64,000 nt of DNA, taken from assembly GCA_949825065.1 (NCBI GenBank), contig OX463841.1, positions 17,127,064 through 17,191,063 of the forward strand, written 5' to 3'. The position numbers and the translations under genes were made by a program. Every line of letters begins with the position of its first letter. Position 1 is the stretch's first letter. Below the pieces are notes generated by a model that was not told the DNA's origin, ran no database searches, and worked only from the letters and a program-made list of their open reading frames with translations. Origin of the DNA: Odontocerum albicorne. Taxonomy: Eukaryota; Arthropoda; Insecta; Trichoptera; Odontoceridae. Positions 32,351 to 42,669 of the stretch are shown in pieces.

Positions 32351-32726
32351 ATTGTAATTTGTTTTATCAAACACTGTTTATTCCACTTTTTGTAACGGTA
32401 TAACCCTACCGGTTTCGAAGCTTTCATCATCAGGGAAACACAAACAAGACTGAATTCTGATTGAACTGGTACCGATATACACGCTTCTAACGGTAAACAT
32501 TCGGGTTGAGGACTGGGGGTGGAGGACTAGGGGTGTCTCCTCCCTCCCTCGACCTCCAGTCCTCAACCCGAATGTATACCGTTAGAAGCGTGTATGTCGG
32601 TACCAGTTTGAACAGAATTCAGTCTTGTTTGTGTTCTTCTGATGATGAGGCGAAAGCCTTGAAACCGGTAGGGTTATACCATTACAAAAAGTGGAATAAA
32701 CAGTGATTGATAAAACAAATTACAAT
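32351..32726. mobile_element. Large palindromic Penelope-like element (376 bp)
   Basis: Two arms of about 170 bp are inverted copies: 'tgttttatcaaacactgttt', 'attccactttttgtaacggt', 'ataaccctaccggtttcgaa', 'caaacaagactgaattctg', 'ccgatatacacgcttctaac' and 'attcgggttgaggact'. They surround a short G/C-rich centre ('gggggtggaggactagg'). The right arm has a hammerhead-like core at 32639-32685. Short minus and plus ORFs mirror each other and are artefacts of the palindrome. Confidence 0.85.
32639..32685 (+). ncRNA. Hammerhead-like motif in palindrome right arm
   Basis: CTGATGA, then T, then hairpin GAGGC-GAAA-GCCTT, then GAAAC, then CGGTA...TACCA, a stem III-like hairpin that is intact as CGGTA...TACCG in sister copies. 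The same core recurs at 15291-15335 (CTGATGA) and 54949-54995 (CTGATGA). Core order is right; stem I is not convincing. Confidence 0.45.
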
Positions 32727-33317
32727 ACCTTTAAACCTCCACTAATGAACGTTCCAGTGTACCTTATGACAATAATTAGAAAGGAAAAATAAACTGTAGT
32801 GAGTGATTTATACGTGTATATTACAAAAGACAGAGTAAAAAATAAAAACATTAAAACAATTTTAATACAGATGGTAATAAAAAAATGAAACAATTCTAAA
32901 GCAGGCGAGTACACACATCAGACTCTTACAATAATGCAAAGATTCAACTATATGAGTTATTAAAACAACACAGGGCCATCTAAAGGCGGACAGCAAAATA
33001 AGAATTTAATTGGCGAAAAACCCAACGTCAAAATTGAAAAATTTAAAGAGACGCGGAATCATCACCATCACGCCGTCTTCTCAATATTTATCATATGCAT
33101 GAGAAAAAAAGATATATTATAGTCCGAGATGCTGTCTCGAACTGGGTGCAAAATACAGGTGAGAGATGCAACGATACTACCCGTAACAACTTCTCTTCGA
33201 AGAGGATTCATCTAGGACTATCATGGGAGTCACGTTGCTCAGTCATGATCTACACGGCAGATGCAGTATTGTGTAAGAGTGGGTTTCATGGGAGTTTGCA
33301 CTTTTTAACACATTGAC
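32727..33317. other. Mixed DNA, nothing firmly recognised
   Basis: 'catcaccatcacgccgtctt' (33060) is a scrap of the inverted LINE tail T. An ORF at 33095-33316 has no recognisable content. Confidence 0.4.
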
Positions 33318-33664
33318 AACACAAGTTATTGATATTCTATTCTACCAAACAACACAAGTTATTGATATTCTATTTCATATACCAAACAACACAAGTTATT
33401 GATATTCTATTTCATTTACCAAACAACACAAGTTATTGATATTCTACTTTATTTACCAAACAACACAAGTTATTGATATTCTATTTTATTTACCAAACAA
33501 CACAAGTTATTGATATTCTATTTTACCAAACAACACAAGTTATTGATATTATATTTTATTTACCAAACAACACAAGTTATTGATATTCTATTCTACCAAA
33601 CAACACAAGTTATTGATATTCTATTCTACCAAACAACACAAGTTATTGATATTCTATTTTATTT
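33318..33664. repeat. 32-38-bp tandem repeat, 10 copies
   Basis: Every copy has 'caacacaagttattgatatt' followed by a variable linker ('ctattctaccaaa' or 'ctattttatttaccaaa'). Confidence 0.92.
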
Positions 33665-34284
33665 GCGGTGTACTCTGTTTTAACCGTGACTCTTGGCACC
33701 TATTTCAAGAACTGCATTGTAAGAATGCAAGCGGATGATTGCAATATTTCAACCCTCATTAGTTTTATATGCTTGGTTCCCTTGGGTAACGGGTAACAAA
33801 CAGGTACGGACTTGGAAGACGGCTGTTATTATTTATTACGTTTATTATTTATATAAGATTATTTTGTATGGTGCTATGTTTTTAATACTTAACATAAAAA
33901 CGTTAACATTTTTTTAAATAACGCATCAAATTGCTAATGTGGTTGAAATTTCAGCATTAAAATATATTACATATAAACTAAAATTTCATATAAATAATGA
34001 TTTCATTAAAAATAACAATTTGATTGGATCAATTGGTTTACCCTGTTAGATTTGCAATTATGAACGTATTTTTATACAGTTGATATGTATTACGTTGACA
34101 TATATAATATAAAGGGAAATAAAATTATCTTGTGTTTCTACTTTTAAATATTTTGAATATGTTTAATGAAACATAAAGAATTGTCTATATTTTTTTATAA
34201 GCTTCACACAAGGAACCATATTCGTTCATTATTAGTAAAGTATCGTTTAACGACCAAATTCACTTCAAGAATTTTTGATTTTAT
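33665..34284. other. AT-rich DNA, nothing recognised
   Basis: No supported feature. Confidence 0.5.
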
Positions 34285-34400
34285 GTAATACATACATACA
34301 TATCATCACGCCGTCTTCTTTACGGGGTAGGCATAAATAATAGATCTCCAATCTTTTCTATCCTAGTACACGACATTCACCTCATTCACATTCATATATC
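34285..34400 (-). mobile_element. LINE tail family T fragment
   Basis: 'catacatatcatcacgccgt', 'cttctttacggggtaggca' and 'cattcacctcattcacattc' are the complement of the family tail. Confidence 0.6.
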
Positions 34401-34763
34401 TCGAATTGCACAATCTATTATTATTCGTACTTTTCATTTTATAAGTCTGTTTCATTTTCGTACTTCATAGTTGGCACTAACATATAATAATGTATGTATT
34501 TTGATGTAATCTTAAGAAAAAATAAAACTTTTTTCAAGATTTATTTAACTACACATTTATTAGATATTTTTTAAATTCATAAGTTGTAAGAATTGTTATC
34601 TAGTTGTATATTAGAATGTAGGTGTTATCTATTTCTAAGAAATTAAATATTAAAATTAATAAAATAAAAATTACACATGGGGAATTTAAATTAAGATAGT
34701 TTATGATTATAATACATAACTTAGATTAGTTCTAAAGATATAAAATGTTTGTATTATAAATTA

Positions 34764-35521
34764 TTAGGTGTTAACATAAGTTGTGTCCGTTTTTTTTTCA
34801 ATTTAAAAATGAGCACCAAAAGTAAAACAAAATGGTAAATGTTATACGTCATTCGAAAAAAAAAATCTACTCAACAAGAAATTGTGTTTGCTTTTACGTT
34901 ACATATATTATTTTATTTGATTACAAGCCTTCAAAACGGAATTTCAAGTAGACGAAAGTGAGCATTTTCGACACCTTCTGTTCGCGTTTAATCGAGAGAA
35001 TAAAGCTGCCAAAGCTGGTCGCGATATTTGCGATGTGTACGGTGAAGATGCTATGAATGAAAGGACAATTCATCTGCTTAGCTAATTCTACGGTGGTTTC
35101 AAGGGGATCTTCATGAATGATATGGTTTAAGCGGTCCTCATCAAACTCCACTGATCGTCCGGAACGCTCCGTGTTTCAGGTCGAAATTACCGTCTTTGAA
35201 ACGCAAAAACCATCGACGAGCTGTCCTTTAATTTATAGCATATTAACCGTACACTTCGCAAATAACGCGAGCAGCTTTGCCAGCTTTATTCCCTTGATTG
35301 AACGCGAACTTCTGTCCTGAAGTGTCGAAAATGCTCACTTTCGTCTACTTGACATTCCATTTTGAAGGCTTGTAATCAAATAAAATAATACATGTAACAT
35401 AAAAGCAAACACAATATCTTGTAGAGCAGAAAATTTTCTTTCGAATGACGTATAACCTTTTGTTTTACTTCTGGTGCTCATTTTTAAATTGAAAAAAAAA
35501 ACTTATGTTAGTAACACCCAA
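34764..35521. mobile_element. Mirror-image mariner: two 5' halves joined head-on
   Basis: Both ends are the same mariner 5' terminus (TTAGGTGTTAACATAAG-type) with TA at 34762-34763 and 35522-35523. The left half (to about 35067) encodes on the plus strand the start of a mariner transposase through 'EDAMNERT'. The right half (minus strand, 35376 down to about 35068) encodes a longer N-terminus through 'FDEDRLNHIIHEDPLETTVE' and 'LAKQMN'. The catalytic domain and the 3' end are absent. The left ATG is mutated (ACG). Frames are shifted in both halves. The family is the same as 48625-49263. Confidence 0.85.
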
Positions 35522-36524
35522 TATTTTATTTAAAAAAAGTTTGAAACGGTGTAATTACGTATGTACTCGTAATGTAACTTTCAGTGACGATGTATTTCTT
35601 TCTATGTATTCTACATTAAAGAGTTGAAATCGCGTCATGAAAAACAATTCATATAAACCATTACAAAAAAACTTGACATTTTCCTAGTTATACAAGAACA
35701 GGTAATCTATGGGTTGGGTATTTTTTGCATATATACGTCCAAATATTCTAGTTTCCTGTTGAATATCCTATTTCCTATCTCTAGTGATAGTTAATAAGCA
35801 ATTTAAAATATATATGCAAAAAAGATCTAACCCTCATTATTCCCGATGTTCGGTATTAAAGGAAACCTAATTAAATAAGAATTTGTAAGACACAGAAATT
35901 GTATAATATTTAATTTTGCTTTTGAAACACATAACATAATTTTGCTGTGAAACACATAATATAATTTTGCTGTGAAACACATAAGTTATAACACGTAACG
36001 TATTTATATTTTTATATTAGCACGATATTCAAAAAGTGTATTTAAAAATAAAAAGTTTTTCGTATTGGATATTTTTTGCATATTTCCGTCCAATTATGAT
36101 TGTTGGTTCCGAATAACAGTTGTGAACAATGAAACATTTGAGGGGGTGCGAAACATACACATTACCTGCCGAGGGTTGCTAGGGGGTGGAGGTTGTTAAT
36201 TATCAATTATTCGCCCGTTTCGTCCAGTATGGGGCCATCAAATTAACTATTGTGAACTACTGACAGGGTATTGTTGGATCGATTGTGGAAATTTTCGAAT
36301 GAAATTATTTTTTACTGTTTTATGTTAACTTGAAACTTTAAACAGCGATAAAAACATTATAACTTTAACAAATTATTAGGGGTTAAAACATATATTTAAC
36401 CCCGTAGTATAACACTTATCATCAATATGATGACGTGTGTTTTACTGTGGCGTTAAAAATATTTTTCATATACAAATACATTACAACGACGACTACCGTA
36501 GTTCATAAAGAAATATATCGATCT
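35522..36524. other. AT-rich DNA with a 26-bp triplication at 35930-35985
   Basis: 'gaaacacataacataatttt' plus 'gctgt' occurs three times. 36130-36260 is locally GC-richer ('tgccgagggttgctaggggg') but not recognised. Confidence 0.5.
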
Positions 36525-36600
36525 ATTAACCCGGGGGATGCGAGTTTGACTCTCATTTGTAACACATTTAAAAAAATATTCCAGTCTGATATTTACTTAA
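36525..36600 (+). mobile_element. SINE-like fragment
   Basis: 'gggggatgcgagtttgactc' (box B-like), then 'aaaaaaatattccagtctga', the order seen in family A SINEs. Confidence 0.5.
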
Positions 36601-36642
36601 CATATGCATAATGTAAACTCACCATATTTCAATAAAAATGTT

Positions 36643-36984
36643 ATACAATCTCTGCTCTTTCCGACTCTGGACTATGCGGACGTATGTTACTTGGATGTTA
36701 CAGAGGAACAGCTGGACATATACCAGCGTCTTCAAAATGTGTGTCTAAGATTCATTTTCAACCTATGAAAGTACGATTATATAACTTCATACCAGAAGGC
36801 ATTGAACTGGTTGAATGTCATAAATAGACACCAAATTCACACACTGTCTCTATTGTATAATATCCTCAACTGTCCCACCGCCTCCTCTTATCTCGCCGAA
36901 AATTTTCAGCGTCTTTCCAATCATGGATTAGCGCTACTCTCAAACAGAGATTGTTTCTTGACCTTTCCAGTTCACCGCTCCTCT
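36643..36984 (+). mobile_element. Jockey-like LINE ORF2 C-terminus (family J), broken
   Basis: Plus strand: 'FPTLDYADVCYLDVTEEQLD', 'RLQNVCLRFIFNL', one stop, then 'KYDYITSYQKALNWLNVINR' and 'SYLAENFQRLSNHGLALLSN', ending 'FPVHRSS', where it joins a mariner fragment. Compared with 25659-26063 the last 35 or so residues are missing. Confidence 0.82.
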
Positions 36985-37317
36985 CCCGCGTTTGAAGGCA
37001 GAAATTGCAAAAAAGTTCTCTTTCATCAGGACAATGCACCGTGTCACAAGTCGATGGTAACGATGACCAAATTGCATGAGTTGAACTTCAAATTGCTTCC
37101 GCACCCACCATATACTCCAGATTTGGCTCCCAGCGACTATTGGTTGTTCGCAGACCTCAAAAAGATGCTCGAGGGAAAGAGATTTGGCTCCAATGAAGAA
37201 GTGATTGCCGAAACTAACGCCTATAATGTATCGCTCTTAAAGGAGACTATGTTGATGAATAAAAAAGAATTTCGGCAAACAAATGTTGTTTTATTAGTTA
37301 GTCCCGGGACTTATTGA
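36802..37317 (+). pseudogene. Chimeric ORF: LINE ORF2 fragment fused in frame to mariner transposase C-terminus
   Basis: One 171-codon open frame. Residues 1-61 are the LINE segment ('LNVINRHQIHTLSLLYNI' to 'TFPVHRSS'). From about residue 62 it becomes a mariner transposase: 'KKVLFHQDNAPCHKS', 'LPHPPYTPDLAPSDYWLF' and 'LKKMLEGKRFGSNEEVIAET'. HQDNAPCHKS contains the second catalytic aspartate of the DDE/D triad, and DLAPSDYWLF contains the third (D in PSDY). The first aspartate and the DNA-binding domain are absent, so no transposition activity is possible. The last residues diverge from the mariner family. It is most likely an accidental fusion. Confidence 0.75.
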
Positions 37318-37320
37318 TCA
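36985..37320 (+). mobile_element. Mariner transposase C-terminal fragment
   Basis: Catalytic-domain C-terminal half of a mariner element with HQDNAPCHKS and PSDYWLF motifs. It is immediately adjacent to the LINE fragment. 'gtcccgggacttattgatca' at the end may be the native 3' end of the element. Confidence 0.85.
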
Positions 37321-37641
37321 AAGTGTTACCTCAGTAAACGAAACCTTGCTATAACGTAATTGTTTTTTTTAACAACAAAAATGTTATTCGATTGTTTCAG
37401 TAAAACCTCATCTGTTAGAATTTTTATTGGAAAATTATCCTGATTTTTCACAAAACTGTGCATTAAAGTATTTAACCTGTTACAGTGCGATATTACCGGA
37501 AAAGAAGAAAAAGGCAAACAATCAACACTGTTTTTTTTTTATAAAAAAATTAAATGGTCATTTCTTTTAATGAAGGTTTTTTTATTCAACAATTTACATA
37601 TATTTTTATATTTTTGAAACATATATAATTATACTATAATA
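37321..37641. other. AT-rich DNA, nothing recognised
   Basis: No supported feature. Confidence 0.5.
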
Positions 37642-37961
37642 CAGGGGTCGGCAAACTACGGCCCGCTGGACAAATCAGGCCCGCCACCTCTTGATGTACG
37701 GCCCGCGAGCTAAGAATGGATTTTACAATTACGATTATTTTTTAAATTTCAAATTACGCACTATAACGGAACGACCCATCGTCGAGTTGAGGAGTTGTGA
37801 GGTATGATTGTATGTAGTGCTCCTATATAGCTTTGCATTCAGTGGCCTCTGCTGTGACGCCACGCAATTATAATTCGGCAGCATTCGAGTTTGCCTCTTG
37901 GCCCACTGAGCTGTAAAAATGTATTATTTGGCCTTTTTCAAAAAATATATGCCGACCGCTA
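37642..37961. mobile_element. hAT (Charlie-like) MITE with 8-bp duplication
   Basis: The left end is CAGGGGTCGGCAAACTACGG. The right end is 'tatgccgaccgcta'. The duplication ctataata is exact at 37634-37641 and 37962-37969. Internal 'ggcccgctgg', 'ggcccgccacc' and 'ggcccgcgag' are typical of hAT-Charlie-type non-autonomous elements. Confidence 0.9.
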
Positions 37962-38174
37962 CTATAATACATTTGCTTAAAATTTTGTTTAAAATAGTAT
38001 TCAGTCAATAAAAAAAGTTTTCAGTTGAAAAATGTCTTTTTATTTTAGGGACCTATCCCTGTACTTCGCGTGTTATTTTTACCTCCGTTAACGATCATTT
38101 TGCAAACATAACGATTTATAGGAACATTATTTTCGTTACAAGAGGCATTACTGTACTATACACATTATTTATTC

Positions 38175-38410
38175 TTCTTCTTCTTAAACTTTCTGCAGGC
38201 TCTCAAGAGTCTGTTACTGCAGGATTGTCCTGTGATGCTGAGCTCCAGCTATCTCGCCATCGTTTCGGGGGTCTCCCTGGTGGACGCCGTCCATCCGGCA
38301 CCCCATGCAGAGCTATGTATGGAATTCTTGTGGAATTCATTCTCTGTACATGTTGGTACCAGTATTGTCGACGCTGTCGTCCCCATCTGACCACATCTTG
38401 GACCTCACAT
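38175..38410 (-). mobile_element. LINE (RTE-like) ORF2 C-terminus and 3' end
   Basis: Minus strand: 'CEVQDVVRWGRQRRQYWYQH', 'VQRMNSTRIPYIALHGVPDG' and 'RRPPGRPPKRWRDSWSS', then a stop and a tail ending in '(gaa)' repeats ('aagaagaagaagaat'). It belongs with the fragment at 2690-3015. GRPPKRW is a common arginine-rich end in these LINEs. Confidence 0.85.
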
Positions 38411-39104
38411 TGTATTAAATAATCCTATTGTACTATATTAAATCAACAAAATATGAACATATACCAAAAAAAAATTCATTACAGAAAAAAATATTTATAT
38501 TAAAAGTGAGTCTCTTTAATATTGCCTTTTTTTTAATAATAATTATATTCGAGGAGGAATTCTGATCGGACATTATACATATTCATTGTTTGTTTAATTT
38601 ATGGAGTAAAAAAACATTAAATCTTTTTATTTTTCTTTTCTTTCAGCCTTCATGCCTCAGATATTCATAATATGCCGTAATAAATCTTAATGAGTGAAGA
38701 AATATATTCCGCGAATTCAACAATTCATGCGTTTTGCTTCGTAAATTAATAATAATTTTTACGTTAAGTGCAAGTCGAAGTACTAAGTCCGAGGGCACGA
38801 TAAAATGAAAGTTATTCAAAATACTGTAACTCTATTTAGTTATTTAAAACCATAACTCATTCAGTTTTCAATCATCATTTTATCAGTGAAGTGGGTTTAT
38901 GGTATACGAGATCTCGCTCTTTTCTGAATTCAGAAAACTGTCAACATAACTAATACATAAATTTTTAAATAACTTTATACAAAGTGAATTTTTTGAAAAC
39001 GAATAATCTGAAACTTTGAGCCTACAAAAATCACCCATGATTTTTTTTAAAGATTGTCAAAAATCATCCTATTGTGAGTAAATTCCGTAACAATCCGTAA
39101 CAGT
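38411..39104. other. AT-rich DNA, nothing recognised
   Basis: No supported feature. Confidence 0.45.
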
Positions 39105-40128
39105 CTTCTGTGGAATTTATCGTAATATCTGGTATACCACAAACATCTAATTTAGGTCCCCTGCTATTCCTCATATTAATAGACGACATTCAAAATTCTT
39201 TAAGTCACTCGACATGTTTATTGTTCGCTGACGACTTGAAAATTTTCAAAAATATCAATTCACCTCCCGACTGTGCACAGTTCCAACAGGACCTAGACTC
39301 CCTAGTTTCCTGGAGTGAGCTAAATTATCTTCGGTTCAACATTAATACATGTGTCTGTGTATCTTATAGTCGATCGTTTTCACCAATCCACCATCAGTAT
39401 ACTATACAGGGAGTGGCATTAAACAGAGTTTCTGAATTCAAAGATTTGGGCGTAACCTTTGATACGGGACTTACATTCGTTAACCATGTATCACGTTTGA
39501 TATCGGACTGTTACAAACTACTCGGTTTTATAATGAGAATATCAAGAGAATTTAACAGCATCGATATCCTCCGAAACTTATATAATTATCTAATTAGAAC
39601 CAAATTAGAATATGCATCTACCGTTTGGGCTCCTCATCAGCTCAAATATAAAAACAATATAGAACAAATACAAAAAAAAAATCCTCAGATAGAGTACAGA
39701 ACAAAGGGCGATTACCCAAAATATGCTCACCATGTCGAACTTCTCACGGTGTGTAACTATAGAAGCCTCGAAACAAGAAGGCAAGAATCCATTGCGATAT
39801 TCCTAATAAAGGTTTTCCAAGGTTGCTTTAATTCTCCCGCGATTCTAGAAGCACTAAGTTTATATGTACCTAATAAATATAGCCGTGCAAGGAATCACCC
39901 TCTGTTCTACATACCAACTTACAGGACGAATATCATGGCTCAACACTCAGTCACGCGTGGTATAGAGATATTGAACCAACTGAATGACACTGTTGACATA
40001 TTCTCGGTACCGTCTAGCAGTATGAGAAGAATCCTGGCAGATATTATTCATAACGAATAAGCTAACGCTAGAATCAGACCCTCTTTGTGAAACAGGAGAA
40101 ATCCGTGCAAAGTGGATAAAAAAAATTG
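39105..40128 (+). mobile_element. Non-LTR reverse transcriptase, C-terminal 316 residues plus 3' UTR
   Basis: The longest open frame in the window (39110-40060). Motifs: 'SGIPQTSNLGPLLFLILIDD' (RT motif with PQxSxLGPLLF), 'LLFADDLKIF' (catalytic FADD, two of the three aspartates), 'FKDLGVTFDTGLTFVNHV' (thumb), 'LIRTKLEYASTVWAPHQ', then a C-terminus ending 'RILADIIHNE'. PQGS is changed to PQTS. The N-terminal endonuclease and the first RT motifs are missing, so this is a 5'-truncated copy with a still-open frame. The motif set places it in the Jockey/I superfamily. Its 3' end ('gtgcaaagtggataaaaaa') defines the end of the family and lets the fragment at 59859-60007 be recognised. Confidence 0.9.
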
Positions 40129-40439
40129 CCTTAATTAAAGACAAATATATTCAGAGAGCTGGTATTAGGCGAGTGTTTAATTTACTTTACACTCTCTTTT
40201 TCTTCTTTTGGTTAAAGGACCATGTCTCCTGGCCCAGTGCATACTAATTTCTCAGCCTATTTACGTTGAGGGCTTCAATATTACACCTTGTGTCGACCCA
40301 TAAAAATATATATAATCGAGAAATCTGAAGGCTGTTGAATATACAACCTATATTATTAAGTTTTCAAAGTTTTCCACTTGAACACTATAAAACAATTTGA
40401 GATATTATAAATGTACGAGTATTTATTGTTAAATTTGAG

Positions 40440-40600
40440 TGGTTGGTTGGTTTGGATATATGCACGTATGTTTATGAACTAGGAGGAGGAAGATCGAGGA
40501 AGAATGGAAAGAGAAAGTCAAAGAATTTCAACTGGGGATAAGATGAACAGTATGTGAAATATATCTTGTATGAATGTGCACGAGGCAAAAACGTGAGTTA
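40440..40600 (+). mobile_element. LINE tail family T fragment
   Basis: 'aggaggaagatcgaggaaga', 'aatggaaagagaaagtcaaa' and 'gaatgtgcacgaggcaaaaa' follow the family order, with an altered tail. Confidence 0.45.
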
Positions 40601-40907
40601 CAAAATATTTACTTCGCTCTTAGTATGAGAATATTTATCAAGTAGATTACAAAAGCTTTGCAGATTTAGTGATGTTACATCCATTCTCTTTGTAATATGA
40701 AAGCGATTGCATCGAATTGCACTTTTACTAAAATTATATATACGTTTTATGATTTTCATTAGTGCTTCAGCAACTAATATAAATTTTATAATGCTCAATA
40801 ATGTTTTGAACGCAAACTTAATTACAATATTATTTATAAGGGGTCTTATCCCTAAATGAACCACACACAATACAATTCGCATATTCATAACGGAATTATT
40901 TGTTAGT

Positions 40908-41738
40908 GATATAGTATGCCTTATTGAGGACACGCTACACGGAGATCTCTGAGTTTAGTGATATAGTATGCCTTCTTGAGGACACGCTACACGGAGATCT
41001 CTGAGTTAAGTGATATAGTATGCCTTCTTGAGGACACGCTACACGGAGATCTCTGAGTTAAGTGATATAGTATGCCTTCTTGAGGACACGCTCCACGGAG
41101 ATCTCTGAGTTAAGTGATATAGTATGCCTTCTTGAGGACACGCTACACGGAGATCTCTGAGTTAAGTGATATAGTATGCCTTCTTGAAGACACGCTACAC
41201 GGAGATCTACGAGTTTAGTGATATACTATGTCTTCTTGAGGACACGCTACACGGAGATCTCTGAGTTTAGTGATATAGTATGCCTTCTTGAGGACACGCT
41301 ACACGGAGATCTCTGAGTTAAGTTATATAGTATGCCTTCTTGAGGACACGCTACACGGAGATCTCTGAGTTAAGTGATATAGTATGCCTTCTTGAGGACA
41401 CGCTACACGGAGATCTCCGAGTTTAGTGATATACTATATCTTCTTGAGGACACGCTACACGGAGATCTCTGAGTTTAGTGATATAGTATGCCTTCTTGAG
41501 GACACGCTACACGGAGATCTCTGAGATTAGTGATATAGTATGCCTTCTTGAGGACACGCTACACGGAGATCTCCGAGTTTAGTGATATACAATGTCTTCT
41601 TGAGGACACGCTACACGGAGATCTCTGAGTTTAGTGATATAGTATGTCTTCTTGAGGACACGCTACACGGAGATCTCTGAGATTAGTGATATAATATGCC
41701 TTCTTGAGGACACGCTACACGGAGATCTCTGAGTTTAA
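40908..41738. repeat. 52-bp satellite, 16 copies
   Basis: Unit 'tgatatagtatgccttcttg' plus 'aggacacgctacacggagat' plus 'ctctgagttaag'. Copies differ by few bases; variant combinations ('actatgtcttc' with 'ctccgag') recur every three to four units. The unit is much more GC-rich than the other arrays. Contains a BglII-type palindrome (agatct) in every unit. Confidence 0.95.
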
Positions 41739-41904
41739 ACATTTTGATTAAGGTGGATAATGCTAATAAATTGGGTAATCTCGAAAGGTCTCTTTGAGTA
41801 GCCGGTCGGTCATATATCATAGAATATAAGAATATAATTACTCTGCAATGTAAGCAGGCTGACTAAATAATGTTTTTAAAAGGTATTTTATGATTGTTTT
41901 TATT

Positions 41905-42260
41905 AAAAGTGCAAATCAGTGTGTCAGAGGAAGACCAAGGAAAGTGTGGTTGAATCAAGTGAATTGTATTCTGAAAGGAAAGTAGAAAGTCAGAAAAATC
42001 ATGAAAGTATGATGAGAAATTTGTATGGATTTTTAAAATTCCATTTATTAATTTATTTTTTCGGTTCTTTGCACATTACAGGTTTCCTTAATTCATACAA
42101 GGACCAAACGAAATAAGTACAAAAAAAATCATGTATTAAACAATTCGAAATTTTAAGACTTATTTGATAAGAATAGAAGAGGATAAGGAAGTGTGTCGAG
42201 ATAGAAAAAAAATCACTATATCCTCTCTGTCTACCCTTAAAGGAAGATGGCGGGATTGTA
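41905..42260 (+). mobile_element. LINE tail family T, interrupted
   Basis: 'gtcagaggaagaccaaggaa', 'gtgtggttgaatcaagtgaa', later 'cctctctgtctacccttaaa' and 'gatggcgggattgtatgtac'. About 110 bp of AT-rich DNA is inserted between the two parts. Confidence 0.6.
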
Positions 42261-42669
42261 TGTACGTTTTCAGATCCGTCAAATTTCTTTAGTTTTTCGA
42301 TACAAAAATTATAAATCATTCATTCAAGCAATTATAATGTGTATAGGCCTTTCTAATAATGTTATGCAGATTAATGCGACCGCCTTCCATCGTACAACCA
42401 TAAACAACAATGTTGCATCTTTATTGAAGCAGACTGACGTTGTTGTTTTATGGATGCGCAACAATTCAATTATATTTCCAGGAATAATAAAGTAATGAGC
42501 GAAATAAAATATCATAAAATTAATATGCAAGCCAGTCCAAGTAATGGACACCTTTAAATAAATTGCAAATGGGATAGTGGATATACATATACTTGAATGC
42601 GATATACTTAAACGAAAGGTTCTATCTCAGATTAATAATGCCTGCTAGACATGAACCAAAAGTCATTTA

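Noticed and set aside
32378..32706. Pair of similar proteins on opposite strands
   Set aside because: They are the two arms of one palindrome read in opposite directions.
39105..40128. Active retrotransposon
   Set aside because: The endonuclease domain and first RT motifs are missing and PQGS is altered to PQTS.
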